From NCBI RefSeq assembly GCF_023516505.1, contig NZ_JAMGBB010000001.1, positions 496,001 through 560,000 on the forward strand: a stretch of DNA of 64,000 nucleotides, in the 5' to 3' direction. Below the pieces are notes generated by a model. That model did not search any database, was not told the origin of the DNA, and saw only the letters and a program-made list of their open reading frames with translations. Position 1 is the stretch's first letter. Each line of letters starts with the position of its first letter. This stretch comes from Sphingomonas brevis. Lineage in GTDB: Bacteria > Pseudomonadota > Alphaproteobacteria > Sphingomonadales > Sphingomonadaceae. Below are positions 46,900 to 60,159 of the stretch, piece by piece. Position numbers and translations under genes: made by a program.

Positions 46900-47832
46900 T
46901 CACTCACCCGCTTCAGCACTTTCCCGCGCCCCTGAACTCGCGGGTGAACCTTCAATAGTATCGCTCGGTTGCGACAGGAGGTCGCGGTGGCGGACATTCG
47001 GTGAAAATCCCGCGCCGCGCAACCGTTCCGCCATCTCGACTGCCGCTGCCACCGACCGGTGACGCCCTCCCGTGCAGCCGAATGCCACCGTCAGATAGCT
47101 TTTGCCGGCGGCCCAATAGCGGGGAATGAGCCCGATTAACAGAGCCTCGATCCGATCGATGGTTTCGGGCCAGGCCGGGTCCTCAGCGACATAGTCGCGC
47201 ACCGCCTGGTCCTTGCCGGTAAGCGGCCTGAGTTCGTCGATCCAATGGGGATTGGCGACGAAGCGCATGTCGAACACAAGGTCGGCGCTGCGAGAAATTC
47301 CCCGGGCAAAGCCGAAGGAGGCGACAGTAAGGACCGGCTGGTCGACATCGCCGCCGTAGCGGCGAAGCAATTCCTCGCGAAGTTCGGCCGGGCTAAGATC
47401 GGTGGTGTCGATCACGGCATCGGCCATCTGGCGAAGCGGAGCGGTGAGGTCGCGTTCCCGGGCGATCCCATCCTCGGGCGGCCGGTCGGGCGCCAGCGGG
47501 TGACGCCGGCGGGTCTCGTCGTACCGCCGGACCAGCTCGGCGCCAGCGCAATCCAGGTAGAGAATCTCGGGCTTAACGTCCTTGATCGAGCGAAGCAGCG
47601 CAGGAAGGTCGAACGGATCGAAGCCGCGGCTGCGGACGTCCATCCCTACGGCTACCGGCAGCGGCTGGCGCGCCTCCCGCTCGCCGTGAACGAACTGGTC
47701 GAGCAGCGCGGTCGGCAAATTGTCGACGCAGTCCCAGCCCATGTCTTCAAGCGCGTCGAGGACCGTCGACTTGCCGGCGCCGGACATGCCGGTGACCAGG
47801 AGAAGTCGGGGCAGGGAGGGATTGGCTGGCAC
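46900..47832 (-). CDS. rapZ: RNase adapter protein RapZ (YvcJ family)
   Basis: 310 residues. Walker A GMSGAGKST, core DCVDNLPTALLDQF, RRRHPLAP and the C-terminal FGCTGGRHRSVAAAVEMAERL. In enterobacteria it links GlmZ sRNA to RNase E; here the partner is unknown. GTG 47832, three bases after the hprK stop. Confidence 0.94.
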   Translation of the reverse strand: MPANPSLPRLLLVTGMSGAGKSTVLDALEDMGWDCVDNLPTALLDQFVHGEREARQPLPVAVGMDVRSRGFDPFDLPALLRSIKDVKPEILYLDCAGAELVRRYDETRRRHPLAPDRPPEDGIARERDLTAPLRQMADAVIDTTDLSPAELREELLRRYGGDVDQPVLTVASFGFARGISRSADLVFDMRFVANPHWIDELRPLTGKDQAVRDYVAEDPAWPETIDRIEALLIGLIPRYWAAGKSYLTVAFGCTGGRHRSVAAAVEMAERLRGAGFSPNVRHRDLLSQPSDTIEGSPASSGARESAEAGE

Positions 47833-47835
47833 GGC

Positions 47836-48273
47836 TCAGAATCTAAGGCCGAGCCGGTCGAGTGCCAATGCTACTTTCGATGGTGCCGATGCAGTCGTTG
47901 CATCCACGCTGATCAGCGGGACGCCAATGCCGAGAATCTGCCGTTCTCGGCTGTCATCGGGGAGCCGCGGAATTTCAGTGGTCAATTCGACCACCAGGGC
48001 GATCGGCGCATCCTGCAGCTGATCCACGTCGACGATACCGATTCCCCGCACTTCCAGCTTGCCCTTGATCGCGTCGGGCACGGAGGCAATCAGCTTGCCG
48101 CCGTCCTTGCGAATGATGGTCCGATCGTCGCTGACCAGGATGAAGCCGCGATCAAGCAGGCGTAGCGCGAGGTCGGACTTGCCCGAACCCGACGGACCGG
48201 AGATCAGCACCGCGCGCCCATCCAGGGCGACACAGGAGGCGTGCAGATTCTCCGAACTGAGGCGCGAGGTCAT
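47836..48273 (-). CDS. hprK: HPr kinase/phosphorylase (short alphaproteobacterial form)
   Basis: 145 residues, only the C-terminal catalytic half of the Gram-positive type. Walker A SGPSGSGKSDLALRL, then FILVSDDRTII with the Asp pair, and RGIGIVDVDQL. Acts on the Ser site of HPr encoded two genes downstream. Its ATG overlaps the chvG stop. Confidence 0.9.
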   Translation of the reverse strand: MTSRLSSENLHASCVALDGRAVLISGPSGSGKSDLALRLLDRGFILVSDDRTIIRKDGGKLIASVPDAIKGKLEVRGIGIVDVDQLQDAPIALVVELTTEIPRLPDDSRERQILGIGVPLISVDATTASAPSKVALALDRLGLRF

Positions 48274-49844
48274 GCCCGATCGGCCGCCTTCAGGATGATG
48301 GTGAAGCGAGCGCCCGACGGTGCATCGTCCCGATCGGCCACGGCAATCTCGCCATCATGCCCTTCGACGATCGCGCGGGCAATCGCGAGCCCCAGCCCGG
48401 AGTGGCGGCCGAAGCTTTCAGCATCCGGCCTCACCGAATGGAAGCGGTTGAAGATCGCTTCACGCAGTTCCGTGGGAACGCCGGGGCCCTCATCGTCGAT
48501 CCGGATACGAATTTCATCGCCGACATGGGTTGCGGCGACCTCTACCAGACCATCGGGCGGCGAAAAGCTGATGGCGTTATCGATGATATTATCGATCGCC
48601 CGAGCCAGGCGGCCTGGCTCGCCCATCACGATTGCACTGGCTCGCCGGGGCCGCGCGAACGCGATCCTCACATTACCGGTTTCCCGCCGGGTCTCCCAAG
48701 CCGAAACCAGCTGTTCGATCAGCGCTCCTAGATCGACGGGCTCGAACCGGGCCCGGGCCAGTTCGGCGTCCGTGCGAGCTGCTTCGCCAACGTCGCTGAT
48801 CAGCCGGTCAAGCCGGACCACATCCTGGCGAATGACGTCGATCAGCTGTTTCTTGAGGCCAGGGTCGTCAATCCGCTCCAGCCCATCAACCGCCGAGCGC
48901 AGCGAAGCGAGGGGATTTTTGAGTTCGTGCGTCACGTCCGCGGCGAAGGCTTCGATGTTGTCGATCCGGTGCCGCAGCGACTGGCTCATGTCGCTTATCG
49001 AGCGGGCCAATAGGCCGATCTCGTCGGTGCGCGATGGCAGCCGCGGCACTTTCACTTCACGTGCCCGGCCCAGGCGCACGAGATGCGCGGCCATGGCGAT
49101 GCGGCGCAGAGGCCGGACGATCGTTCGCGCCAGAAACAGCGACAGCAGGATCGACAGGCCGGCGATGCAGCCAAGCGCGATCAGCAACGAAGCGCGTTGC
49201 TTGCGGACGCGGCGGGTGAAGTCGCGGTCATTGTCGGTGGCCAGTAGCGTCGATCCGCCCGCCACTGGCGTAGCCGCGGAAAACACCGGAGTCAGTTCCG
49301 GCGCCTGGCGGATTTCAATCTCGGTCTCGCCGGACCGGCGCGAAGCCGCGATCTCCGACCAGGCTTGCGCGTGATCATGCGCTGGCTCGACGAAATCCTC
49401 CAGGCTTTCCTCGCCGACCAGCGCATTGAACCCCCGGTCGAGCGCGCGGGCGACATCCTTGGTCCATTTCTGCGTCGTCGGATCGCGCAGCCGGTAAGTC
49501 GGCCCGGTTTCCCGCCAGCTGTCCAGCTGAAGCGCTCCGTCCGGCCCGTAAAGCCTCATTCGGACCTCGCTCTTGCGCCCCAGGTCGCCCAGCAGTTCCT
49601 GGCGCCGGGCCGGCACGACATTCGGCAGCGCTGCCGCCGCCAGTGCGGCTTCGGCCTCGACCTTGTGGACGCGCTCTTTTTCCAGCCGGTTGCGATAGCT
49701 GTCGAGGTACACGATCGAGAGACCGACGAGAGCCAGAGTCAGTACGTTCACCGCCAGGATGCGGTGAGCGAGGGTCCACCGTCCTGACCAGGTCAGGACG
49801 AGGTCGCCCTCTTCACTCTTCTCCGAAACGATATCCGACGCCAT
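48270..49844 (-). CDS. chvG: Sensor histidine kinase ChvG
   Basis: 524 residues. Two membrane helices (about 26-46 and 222-244) enclose a periplasmic sensor, then HAMP ([15 protein letters not shown]), HisKA with phospho-His in [15 protein letters not shown] and HATPase ([30 protein letters not shown]). Known in relatives as an acid/envelope sensor. Its first 32 bases overlap the end of chvI. Confidence 0.91.
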   Translation of the reverse strand: MASDIVSEKSEEGDLVLTWSGRWTLAHRILAVNVLTLALVGLSIVYLDSYRNRLEKERVHKVEAEAALAAAALPNVVPARRQELLGDLGRKSEVRMRLYGPDGALQLDSWRETGPTYRLRDPTTQKWTKDVARALDRGFNALVGEESLEDFVEPAHDHAQAWSEIAASRRSGETEIEIRQAPELTPVFSAATPVAGGSTLLATDNDRDFTRRVRKQRASLLIALGCIAGLSILLSLFLARTIVRPLRRIAMAAHLVRLGRAREVKVPRLPSRTDEIGLLARSISDMSQSLRHRIDNIEAFAADVTHELKNPLASLRSAVDGLERIDDPGLKKQLIDVIRQDVVRLDRLISDVGEAARTDAELARARFEPVDLGALIEQLVSAWETRRETGNVRIAFARPRRASAIVMGEPGRLARAIDNIIDNAISFSPPDGLVEVAATHVGDEIRIRIDDEGPGVPTELREAIFNRFHSVRPDAESFGRHSGLGLAIARAIVEGHDGEIAVADRDDAPSGARFTIILKAADRA

Positions 49845-50538
49845 AGAGGGTCTCGATCACATCGAATTGGGGGTCAGCACTGCGGAACTTGCGGCGGATG
49901 CGCTTGATGTGGCTGTCGATGGTCCGGTCATCGACATAGACGTCGTCCTGGTACGCGACATCGAGCAGCTGGTTGCGCGACTTCACCACGCCGGGGCGCT
50001 GGGCCAGCGCTTCCAGAATGAGGAACTCCGTCACTGTCAGCGTGACGTCATTCCCGTCCCAGCGCACCTTGTGCCGGGCCGGATCCATGACCAGCCGCCC
50101 GCGCTCGATCAACGGCGGCTCCTCGGCGCCGGGTTCATCGACGGAACTGGCTCCCCGGGCAAGATCCTGCCGTCGCAGCAGCGCTCGAATTCGGGCGATC
50201 AGCAGCCGCTGCGAGAAAGGCTTGGCGATATAATCGTCGGCGCCCATCGCAAGGCCGAGCGCCTCGTCAAGCTCATCGTCCTTGGATGTCAGGAAAATGA
50301 CCGGCATGCCGCCCGTCTCGCCGCCCATTTCGCGCACTCGGCGGAGCAGTTCCATCCCGTCCATTTGCGGCATCTTGATGTCGAATACACCAAGGTCGGG
50401 CGGATTGTCGGCAAAGGCCCGGAGCGCCGTCTGGCCGTCAGTATAGACGCGAGTCAGGAAGCCTTCCGCCTGGAGCGCGATCGACACCGATGTCAGGATG
50501 TTGCGATCGTCATCGACGAGCGCGATCACAGGGCTCAT
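49813..50538 (-). CDS. chvI: Response regulator ChvI
   Basis: 241 residues of the OmpR/PhoB type: receiver with phospho-Asp in [13 protein letters not shown] and Lys in IFLTSKDDE, and a winged-helix output ending [14 protein letters not shown]. First gene of the block chvI-chvG-hprK-rapZ-EIIA-HPr; preceded by GGAGAGGG. Divergent from pckA, a known ChvI-linked neighbour in other alphaproteobacteria. Confidence 0.92.
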   Translation of the reverse strand: MSPVIALVDDDRNILTSVSIALQAEGFLTRVYTDGQTALRAFADNPPDLGVFDIKMPQMDGMELLRRVREMGGETGGMPVIFLTSKDDELDEALGLAMGADDYIAKPFSQRLLIARIRALLRRQDLARGASSVDEPGAEEPPLIERGRLVMDPARHKVRWDGNDVTLTVTEFLILEALAQRPGVVKSRNQLLDVAYQDDVYVDDRTIDSHIKRIRRKFRSADPQFDVIETLYGVGYRFGEE

Positions 50539-50609
50539 TCCCTCTCCTTAGGCTCCGGCACGTGAGCGATAGCCATGGCTGCTGGGCGAAACAAGCGCCC
50601 GACGTCGCT

Positions 50610-50682
50610 TTGACCCGGACCCCTGTGATATGTATAGGCCCGACGCATCGCGAGGCGGCGACGTCCAGGGCCGGGCGTCGCC
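50610..50682 (+). promoter_or_regulatory. Putative pckA promoter and leader hairpin
   Basis: TTGACC (50610-50615), 17-base spacer, TATAGG (50633-50638). A GGCGACG/CGTCGCC hairpin (50657-50682) follows in the leader, about 25 bases before the GTG start. Confidence 0.5.
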
Positions 50683-50706
50683 CTTGATATTTAAGGGAGA
50701 ATCGGA

Positions 50707-52314
<1,608 letters not shown>

Positions 52315-52316
52315 TT

Positions 52317-52345
52317 GCCCGGTCATTCGATCGGGCTCCTTCTTC
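52317..52345 (+). terminator. Rho-independent terminator of pckA
   Basis: GCCCGGTC-ATTC-GATCGGGC (8 pairs, one G-T wobble), followed by TCCTTCTT, starting two bases after the stop codon. Confidence 0.6.
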
Positions 52346-52361
52346 CAAGAAAGTCCGATCA

Positions 52362-52808
52362 ATGACCGAATTTCCAGTACGCCATTTTTTGTCCGACGAA
52401 GCCGTCGCCCATATCGGCGAGGGCCTGCTTGCCCGCACCCTGCCGCGCGAGGAATGGACCCATGAGGCCCATCTTGCCGCGACGACCTACCTTGTCCTGA
52501 AGCATCCCGAGATCGACCTCGATACCGAGCTGCGCGGGATCATCTCTCGCTACAATGAAAGCGTCGGCGGCGTGAACAGCGATAGCGAAGGCTATCACGA
52601 CACCATCACCCACGCCTATTTGCGCGGCATTCGCCTGTTCCTGAGCGAGGCAGACGTTGCCCGCCCCGTGCACGACCTGGTCAACGAGTTGTTGATGTCG
52701 CCGATGGGCCGTCGCGACTGGCCGCTCCGCTTTTGGTCGAAGGAGCGGCTGATGAGCGTCGAGGCTCGGCGTAACTGGGTCGAACCGGACCTGGCGGCGA
52801 TGCCCTAG
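52362..52808 (+). CDS. Conserved hypothetical protein, 148 residues
   Basis: Soluble, with WTHEAHLAATTYLVLKHP and GYHDTITHAYLRGIRLF; the His residues (THEAH, GYHDT) and helical character suggest a metal-binding helix bundle, but I do not recognise a named family. Follows the pckA terminator. It converges on the DUF885 gene with a four-base overlap of the stops. Confidence 0.7.
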   Translation: MTEFPVRHFLSDEAVAHIGEGLLARTLPREEWTHEAHLAATTYLVLKHPEIDLDTELRGIISRYNESVGGVNSDSEGYHDTITHAYLRGIRLFLSEADVARPVHDLVNELLMSPMGRRDWPLRFWSKERLMSVEARRNWVEPDLAAMP

Positions 52809-54637
52809 CGCTTCGCCGTCGCGATATATTCGTCGACGTTCTTGGCCAGCACGTCCATCGGCACATTACCGCCTTTGACCACCGCATCGTCGAAGTCGCG
52901 CAGATCGTAGCGCGACCCGAGCGCCTTCTGGGCACGGCCGCGCTGCCGGACGATCTCGGTATGCCCGATTTTGTAGCCGCACGCCTGGCCGGCCCAGCTG
53001 CAATAGCGGTCGACCTCGCTCGCCACTTCCTCGGGCTTGGAGCCGTTGGTTTCGACGAAGTAACGCACGGCCTGTTCGCGGGTCCAACGCTTGTGGTGGA
53101 GGCCGGTGTCGACCACCAGCCGGATCGCTCGGAATGCCAGGCTCTGCAGATAGCCCAGCCGCCCAACGACGAAATCGTCATAGACGCCAAGTTCGTCGGC
53201 AAGCTGCTCGGCGTAGAGCGCCCAGCCTTCGCTATAGGCGTTGAACGCGAGCTGGGCGCGGATCAGCGGGAGCTGGTTCGAATATTCGCCCTGCCAGACG
53301 TGGCCCGGGATCGCTTCATGGTGGGCGAGGTCGGGCAGATCATATTTGCGATGCAGGTCGGTGGTCCGCAGGTTGATCCAGAATTTGCCCGGGATGGTGC
53401 CGTCAATCGAGCCGGCTCCGCCATAGGCTCCGGGCGCGCCAGGCTCTTCCTCGGGCGGCAAGCGCTTCACCTCCAGGTTGCCGCGAACCAGCGTGCGGAA
53501 GGCACGGGGGAGCTGGGCGCGGATGATCTTTATCCGGTCCTGGATGAAAGCCATTATTTCGGCGCGGCCGGGATCGCCTTCGGCGAACTTGTAGCGCGGG
53601 TCGTCGGACAATGCCGTCATCCGCGCCCCGACCGTGCCTTGGGTATAGCCAAGGCTCTTCAGGATCCCGTCCATCCGGCCGTGAAGTTCGGCGACCTGGT
53701 CGAGGCCCATCTGGTGGATCTCGTCGGGAGTCATCCTTGTCGTGGTCGAGGCGCGAAGGGCCCATTGATAGAATTCCGGGCCATGAGGGCGAGCCCAAAG
53801 GCCGGCATCCATCGTCGCCTTCGGGCGCTGTGCCTGAAGCGCGGCCAGCTGCCGTTCGAGTGCTGGGGCGATCTTCTGCTGGGAGATCGCCCGGGCGCGC
53901 TCGCCCCAATTGCCGGGAATATCCTTGGTCCGGCGAACCAGGCTTTCGACCAGGCCGCCGCCCTCGCGAGCGCCCTTTACGCTCATCGTCATCTGGTTGA
54001 CGGCCTTGTCGATCAGGAAGCCGGGAGCGATCAGGCCTTTGCCTTCCGCCGCCTTCAGCCGCGCCAGCTCTCCGTCGAGCTGCGTCGCAAAACTCTCAAG
54101 TCGGGCCAGATAGGCCTCGGCGTCGGCGGCATTATTGACCGGATGGTCGGCGTCGAGAAAGCGCGGGACGTCGAGATAGGCACCGACATTCTGGATCACC
54201 ACATAGGGCGTGTTGCGCCAGCCGCCGACGGCGACATCGCCATAGGGTTGCGAAAAGCCGTCGATCGCGGTGCGATAGGCAGAGCGGACCACTTCGACGC
54301 TGGTCCGTGTCGAGTGGGAGAGGGGGGCGGTGTCGATCGCTTCGGCCCGCGCCAGGTCGGCGCGCAACACGGCCGCCAGCCGATCCCGCCCGACTTGGCT
54401 GCGATCGGCCAGTTTGGACCGAAGCGACGCCCGAAGACCGGTGTCGATACCAAGGCTGGTCGCGCCCTCCGGCGACAGGGCGACCAGATTTTCGCCGATC
54501 GTGTCGAGCAACGCCACGGCCTGGGATTCGCCGGCAGGAGCCTGGGCGAAGGCGCGCGTTCCGGTAAGTGCAACGGCCGCCACCCCGGCAGACAGGGTGG
54601 CGAGCGCCTGGCGGCGCGAAAAGCTAAGATCGTTCAC
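52805..54637 (-). CDS. DUF885 (M3-like) exported protein
   Basis: About 610 residues, starting at GTG 54637 with GGAGAG seven bases upstream. A twin-arginine signal peptide (SFSRRQALATLSAG) is present, with likely cut after RAFA. The central motif HHEAIPGHVWQGEY is the HExxPGH zinc-like site of DUF885. Probably a periplasmic Tat-exported metal hydrolase or peptidase; substrate unknown. Confidence 0.85.
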   Translation of the reverse strand: MNDLSFSRRQALATLSAGVAAVALTGTRAFAQAPAGESQAVALLDTIGENLVALSPEGATSLGIDTGLRASLRSKLADRSQVGRDRLAAVLRADLARAEAIDTAPLSHSTRTSVEVVRSAYRTAIDGFSQPYGDVAVGGWRNTPYVVIQNVGAYLDVPRFLDADHPVNNAADAEAYLARLESFATQLDGELARLKAAEGKGLIAPGFLIDKAVNQMTMSVKGAREGGGLVESLVRRTKDIPGNWGERARAISQQKIAPALERQLAALQAQRPKATMDAGLWARPHGPEFYQWALRASTTTRMTPDEIHQMGLDQVAELHGRMDGILKSLGYTQGTVGARMTALSDDPRYKFAEGDPGRAEIMAFIQDRIKIIRAQLPRAFRTLVRGNLEVKRLPPEEEPGAPGAYGGAGSIDGTIPGKFWINLRTTDLHRKYDLPDLAHHEAIPGHVWQGEYSNQLPLIRAQLAFNAYSEGWALYAEQLADELGVYDDFVVGRLGYLQSLAFRAIRLVVDTGLHHKRWTREQAVRYFVETNGSKPEEVASEVDRYCSWAGQACGYKIGHTEIVRQRGRAQKALGSRYDLRDFDDAVVKGGNVPMDVLAKNVDEYIATAKR

Positions 54638-54656
54638 TTGATCGCTCTCCAATAAA

Positions 54657-55112
54657 TCACATTGAGGGCAGGGCCTTGACCGGTTCGACAATCAGGCAAT
54701 TGCCCTCAACGTCGGTAACGGTCAGCCGGTCGCCCGCTGCTGCTGGCCCACCGCGAGCGTTCCACTCGCCATCGCCGACTTTGACGCGGCCGCCATGGTC
54801 GTCGATCTCGGTCACCGCGGTCACGGTTTTTCCGACCAACCGCTTGGCCGGTTGGTTGATCGCATGACGCTGGTCGCCGCCATGCGGCTCACCGTACCAG
54901 CGCTTGCCGATCATCACCGCCAGTACCGCGTAGATCGCGAACAGGGCGAGCTGCGGCGCGGTGCCGAGATCGAACAATAGCGTGAATATGCCGGTGGCGA
55001 TCGCCGCCGCGCCGACGAACACCAGGAAGAAGCCGGGAGCGATAATCTCGGCGATCAGCAGCAGGACGCCGCCAATCGCCCAAAGCCAGCCTGGTTCCAG
55101 CCCGTCGATCAT
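54657..55112 (-). CDS. NfeD-family membrane protein
   Basis: 151 residues: two to three N-terminal membrane helices (WLWAIGGVLLLIAEIIAPGFF) and a C-terminal OB-fold with LVGKTVTAVTEIDDHGGRVK. NfeD proteins work with SPFH/stomatin proteins, and here the partner gene lies directly upstream, overlapping by four bases. Confidence 0.92.
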   Translation of the reverse strand: MIDGLEPGWLWAIGGVLLLIAEIIAPGFFLVFVGAAAIATGIFTLLFDLGTAPQLALFAIYAVLAVMIGKRWYGEPHGGDQRHAINQPAKRLVGKTVTAVTEIDDHGGRVKVGDGEWNARGGPAAAGDRLTVTDVEGNCLIVEPVKALPSM

Positions 55113-56068
55113 TGGTCGACCTTCGGCACTCCGGATTTGATCAGCGGAGCCTTGGGCGCTTCCTTGCCAAGTACTTCCTTGGCCAGCTCGCCGATCCCGC
55201 CCAGCGTGCCCATCAGCTGGGTCGCCTCGACCGGGAACAATATGGTCTTGGCGTTGGGCGAGGTTGCGAACAGGCCGATCGCCTCAACATATTTCTGGGC
55301 GATGAAATAGTTGATCGCCTGGGCGCTGCCGCCCTCGATCGCGTCGCTGACCGATTTAGTGGCGGCGGCCTCGGCCTGCGCCGACCGCTCGCGCGCTTCG
55401 GCCTCGCGAAACGCGGCTTCCTTGAGACCTTCCGCCTGCAGGATCTTGGCCTGCTTCTCGCCCTCGGCGCGAAGGATTTCCGACGCTCGGAGCCCTTCTG
55501 ATTCCAGGATCGCCGCGCGCTTCTCGCGCTCGGCCTTCATCTGCCGGGTCATCGCGTTGACAATGTCCGACGGCGGGCGAATGTCCTTCAGCTCGACGCG
55601 CGTGATCTTGACGCCCCAGGACTCGGTCGCCTGGTCGACCACCGACAGCAGCCTGGCGTTTATCTCGTCGCGCTTCGACAGGGTTTCGTCGAGATCCATC
55701 GATCCCATCACCGTCCTCAGGTTGGTGGTCGAAAGCGCCATGATAGCCAGGTAAAGGTCGCTGACCTCATAGGCCGCCTTAGCCGCATCCAGCACCTGGA
55801 AGAACACCACGCCGTCGACCGCTACCATCGCATTGTCCTTGGTGATGATTTCCTGGCCCGGAATGTCGAGCACTTGCTCCATCATGTTGATCTTGTGGCC
55901 GACGCGATAGACGAATGGCGTCACCAGGTTCAGGCCCGGCTCGGCAACACGAACGAAGCGGCCGAACCGCTCAATCGTGTATCGATACCCTTGGCTGACA
56001 ATCTTGACGCTCATCATGATGACGAGCACCACCAGTGCCACTGCTGCGATCAGGAAATATTCCAACAT
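55109..56068 (-). CDS. SPFH/Band 7 (stomatin/QmcA-like) protein
   Basis: 319 residues: one N-terminal membrane helix (FLIAAVALVVLVIMMSVKIV), a band-7 domain and an Ala/Glu-rich coiled coil (EGEKQAKILQAEGLKEAAF). It should form large membrane-bound rings with NfeD. Confidence 0.93.
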   Translation of the reverse strand: MLEYFLIAAVALVVLVIMMSVKIVSQGYRYTIERFGRFVRVAEPGLNLVTPFVYRVGHKINMMEQVLDIPGQEIITKDNAMVAVDGVVFFQVLDAAKAAYEVSDLYLAIMALSTTNLRTVMGSMDLDETLSKRDEINARLLSVVDQATESWGVKITRVELKDIRPPSDIVNAMTRQMKAEREKRAAILESEGLRASEILRAEGEKQAKILQAEGLKEAAFREAEARERSAQAEAAATKSVSDAIEGGSAQAINYFIAQKYVEAIGLFATSPNAKTILFPVEATQLMGTLGGIGELAKEVLGKEAPKAPLIKSGVPKVDQ

Positions 56069-56131
56069 GTCCTCACCCCTTTTTCACGGCCATGATGGAA
56101 CGGCTTTGGGGCTAGGTGAAGGAAAATCGGC

Positions 56132-56938
56132 ATGACGCTCGACCTGTTCGACAAAAGGGCCCTGCTGTTTCTTCCGGCCAGCAATCCGCGGGCGATCGCC
56201 CATGCGCGGGAAAGCGACGCCGACCTCGTAATCCTTGACCTTGAGGATGCGGTGAAGCCGGAAAACAAGGTTTCCGCACGCGAAGCGGCGGTCGCTGCCC
56301 TCAAGGAACCTTGGCCGATGCCGGTCGCAATCCGGGTCAACGGCTCCCACACCGAATGGCATGGGCCGGACGTCGTCGCAGTGATGCATGACAAGCCCAA
56401 CGCGGTCGTAGTGCCGCGGGTTGAGACCAAGGATCAACTGGGCTTCGTCCGTAATCAGACCGGCCTGCCGGTGCTGGCAATGATCGAAACGGCCAGGGGC
56501 GTCCTTGCGGCTGCCGCCATCGGTCACGAAGCAGCGGGCCTGATCGTTGGGACGAACGACCTCTCGGCCAGCCTCCGCCTGCCGCCCGGAGCCGGAAGGC
56601 AGCCATTGCAGATGGCACTTCAGCATGTTGTGCTAGCCGCCAGGGCTCAGGAGATTGCGGTATTCGACGGTGTCTACAACCAGCTCGACGATCTCGACGG
56701 CTTTGCATCGGAGGCATTGGAGAGCCGGCGGCTGGGTTTCGACGGCAAGTCGCTGATCCACCCCAGCCAGATTGCGCCATGTCATGCGGCCTTCGCCCCG
56801 ACTGAAGAGGAAATTGCCCGCGCCGAGCGGCTCGTGGCGGCATCGACCGGCGGGGCACAGCGCTTCGAAGGCGGAATGATCGAACAGATGCATGTTCAGT
56901 CCGCGGAGCGGCTGCTCAGGAGAGCCGGGCGCGCCTGA
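56132..56938 (+). CDS. HpcH/HpaI aldolase / CoA-lyase-like (CitE-type) protein
   Basis: 268 residues, TIM barrel. KRALLFLPASNPRAI, ADLVILDLEDAV (metal Asp/Glu), LIVGTNDLSASL and GKSLIHPSQI are the CitE/malyl-CoA lyase hallmarks. A lone gene without CitD or CitF, so it acts on a CoA thioester of unknown identity. GAAGGAAAA upstream of the ATG. Confidence 0.85.
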   Translation: MTLDLFDKRALLFLPASNPRAIAHARESDADLVILDLEDAVKPENKVSAREAAVAALKEPWPMPVAIRVNGSHTEWHGPDVVAVMHDKPNAVVVPRVETKDQLGFVRNQTGLPVLAMIETARGVLAAAAIGHEAAGLIVGTNDLSASLRLPPGAGRQPLQMALQHVVLAARAQEIAVFDGVYNQLDDLDGFASEALESRRLGFDGKSLIHPSQIAPCHAAFAPTEEEIARAERLVAASTGGAQRFEGGMIEQMHVQSAERLLRRAGRA

Positions 56939-58453
<1,515 letters not shown>

Positions 58454-58456
58454 GCG

Positions 58457-59632
58457 ATGACGCCGGCTGCGCGAGTCCAGGCGGCGATCGAGATCCTCGA
58501 AGAGGTGATCGCTTCGGCCCGCGATGACGGGCCGCCGGCGGACACGATCATCCAACGCTACTTCAAGACCCGTCGCTACGCCGGGTCGAAAGATCGTCGC
58601 GCGGTGCGCGAGCTCGCCTTTCGCGCCATCCGTCGCAGCGGCGATCGGCCCGACAGCGGCCGGGCGGCGATGATCGGACTGGCCGACGACGATGCGCAGT
58701 TGCTCGACCTGTTCGACGGTTCGCCGCACGGGCCGGCAGCACGCCAGCCAGCCGAAGCGCCGGCTGATGCTTCCGATGTTCCGCAATGGATTCGCCCTAT
58801 GCTCTCGGAACATGTCGGCGCGGCGGAATGGCCGGCGTTGCTGGAACGTGCTCCGCTCGATCTTCGGGTCAACATCGCGAAGATCGGCCGCGACGACCTG
58901 CTCGGCCAATTTGACGGCGCCGTGCCGACGCCGCTTAGTCCTTGGGGCCTCCGCCTCGCGTCTGACAGCAAGGTCGACGATCATCCGGCATTCCTCGATG
59001 GGCTGATCGAAGTGCAGGACGAAGGCAGTCAGTTGATCGCCTTGGCATGCCGGCCGGAAAGCGGAATGCGCATCCTGGACCTGTGCGCAGGGGCAGGGGG
59101 CAAGGCGTTGGCGCTGGCAGCGGCCGCTCCCGGCGCGGAAATCATTGCCTCGGACACCAATCGCGCTCGGCTGTCGCAGCTCCGGCCGCGCGCGGATCGG
59201 GCGGGCGCAGCGATCGCCACCCGCCTGCTCGACGGCGGGCGTGAAGCAGCACAACTGGCCGATCTCGAAGGTCAATGCGATGTAGTGCTGGTCGACGCAC
59301 CCTGCAGCGGGTCGGGTACCTGGCGGCGCAGCCCGGAAGGGCGCTGGCGCCTGACGCAGGGCAGGCTCGACCGCCTTGCCCGACTGCAGGCGCACCTGCT
59401 CGACCTCGCTGCACCCCTGGTTCGGCCTGGAGGAGCGTTGATCTACGCCACATGCTCGATCATCCGTGCCGAAGGCGCCGACCAGGCGCGGAGCTTCTTA
59501 GGCCGCCATTCATCTTGCATGGTGCAGGATGTGTCATTCGTTGGTGGGCGTGCCGACGGGCCGGGACGGCTCCTGACCCCCGCGCATGACTCCACCGACG
59601 GCTTTTTCGTCGCGCGTTTCGTTCGATCATGA
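58457..59632 (+). CDS. RsmB/NOP-family RNA m5C methyltransferase
   Basis: 391 residues. N-terminal NusB-like region, SAM motif DLCAGAGGKALALAA, catalytic DAPCSGSGTWRRSPEGRW and second Cys in YATCSIIRAEG. Likely methylates 16S rRNA, but the exact site is not shown. The next start lies 30 bases past its stop. Confidence 0.9.
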   Translation: MTPAARVQAAIEILEEVIASARDDGPPADTIIQRYFKTRRYAGSKDRRAVRELAFRAIRRSGDRPDSGRAAMIGLADDDAQLLDLFDGSPHGPAARQPAEAPADASDVPQWIRPMLSEHVGAAEWPALLERAPLDLRVNIAKIGRDDLLGQFDGAVPTPLSPWGLRLASDSKVDDHPAFLDGLIEVQDEGSQLIALACRPESGMRILDLCAGAGGKALALAAAAPGAEIIASDTNRARLSQLRPRADRAGAAIATRLLDGGREAAQLADLEGQCDVVLVDAPCSGSGTWRRSPEGRWRLTQGRLDRLARLQAHLLDLAAPLVRPGGALIYATCSIIRAEGADQARSFLGRHSSCMVQDVSFVGGRADGPGRLLTPAHDSTDGFFVARFVRS

Positions 59633-59661
59633 TAGGCGAGCGCGATTGGTTGGAGATTTTG

Positions 59662-60159
59662 ATGCGCCTCACTCCGTTTGTCCTTTGCCTTGGTCTTGCC
59701 GCTTCGGCCCTGCCGGTCGCTGTGGTCGGCCAGCGTCCAGACGACCAAATCGCTCCCCAATCGCTGGCCCTCATGAAGCAAGGCGAAACGCTGCTGGCCC
59801 AGGGCAAATATGTCGAGGCCGACGACGCGTTGGAAACGGCGCTTGCGGTCGATCCGAAGAACCGCGCGGCGTTCACGGTCATGGCTCGGGTCGCGATCAA
59901 GGAAAAACTGTTCGGGCAGGCAATCCGCCTTACCAACAAGGCACTGGCGCTTGAGCCGACCGATCGCGATGCATTGGCGGTCCAGGGCGAAGCGATGGTC
60001 GAGCTGGGTGCTCTTCCGCGCGCCAGGGACAATCTCGCCAAGTTGCAGAAGCTGTGCGGAACGGCCGGCTGCCCGCAGGTAGCGGTGCTTTCCACGGCGA
60101 TCGCCAAGGGGCCGGCGCTGGCCGCGGCCAAGGCGCCGGAAGTCCCTAAGAAGAACTGA
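59662..60159 (+). CDS. Exported TPR protein
   Basis: 165 residues with a signal peptide ([21 protein letters not shown]) and about three tetratricopeptide units ([39 protein letters not shown]). Ends in a short Cys-containing segment (LCGTAGCPQ). ATG 59662 has GGAG six bases upstream. Role unknown; its end overlaps rsmA by 14 bases. Confidence 0.82.
   Translation: MRLTPFVLCLGLAASALPVAVVGQRPDDQIAPQSLALMKQGETLLAQGKYVEADDALETALAVDPKNRAAFTVMARVAIKEKLFGQAIRLTNKALALEPTDRDALAVQGEAMVELGALPRARDNLAKLQKLCGTAGCPQVAVLSTAIAKGPALAAAKAPEVPKKN

Noticed and set aside
52961-54655. Plus-strand open frame of 564 codons opposite the DUF885 gene
   Set aside because: The minus-strand product has a Tat signal and the HExxPGH motif; the opposite frame has no recognisable feature.
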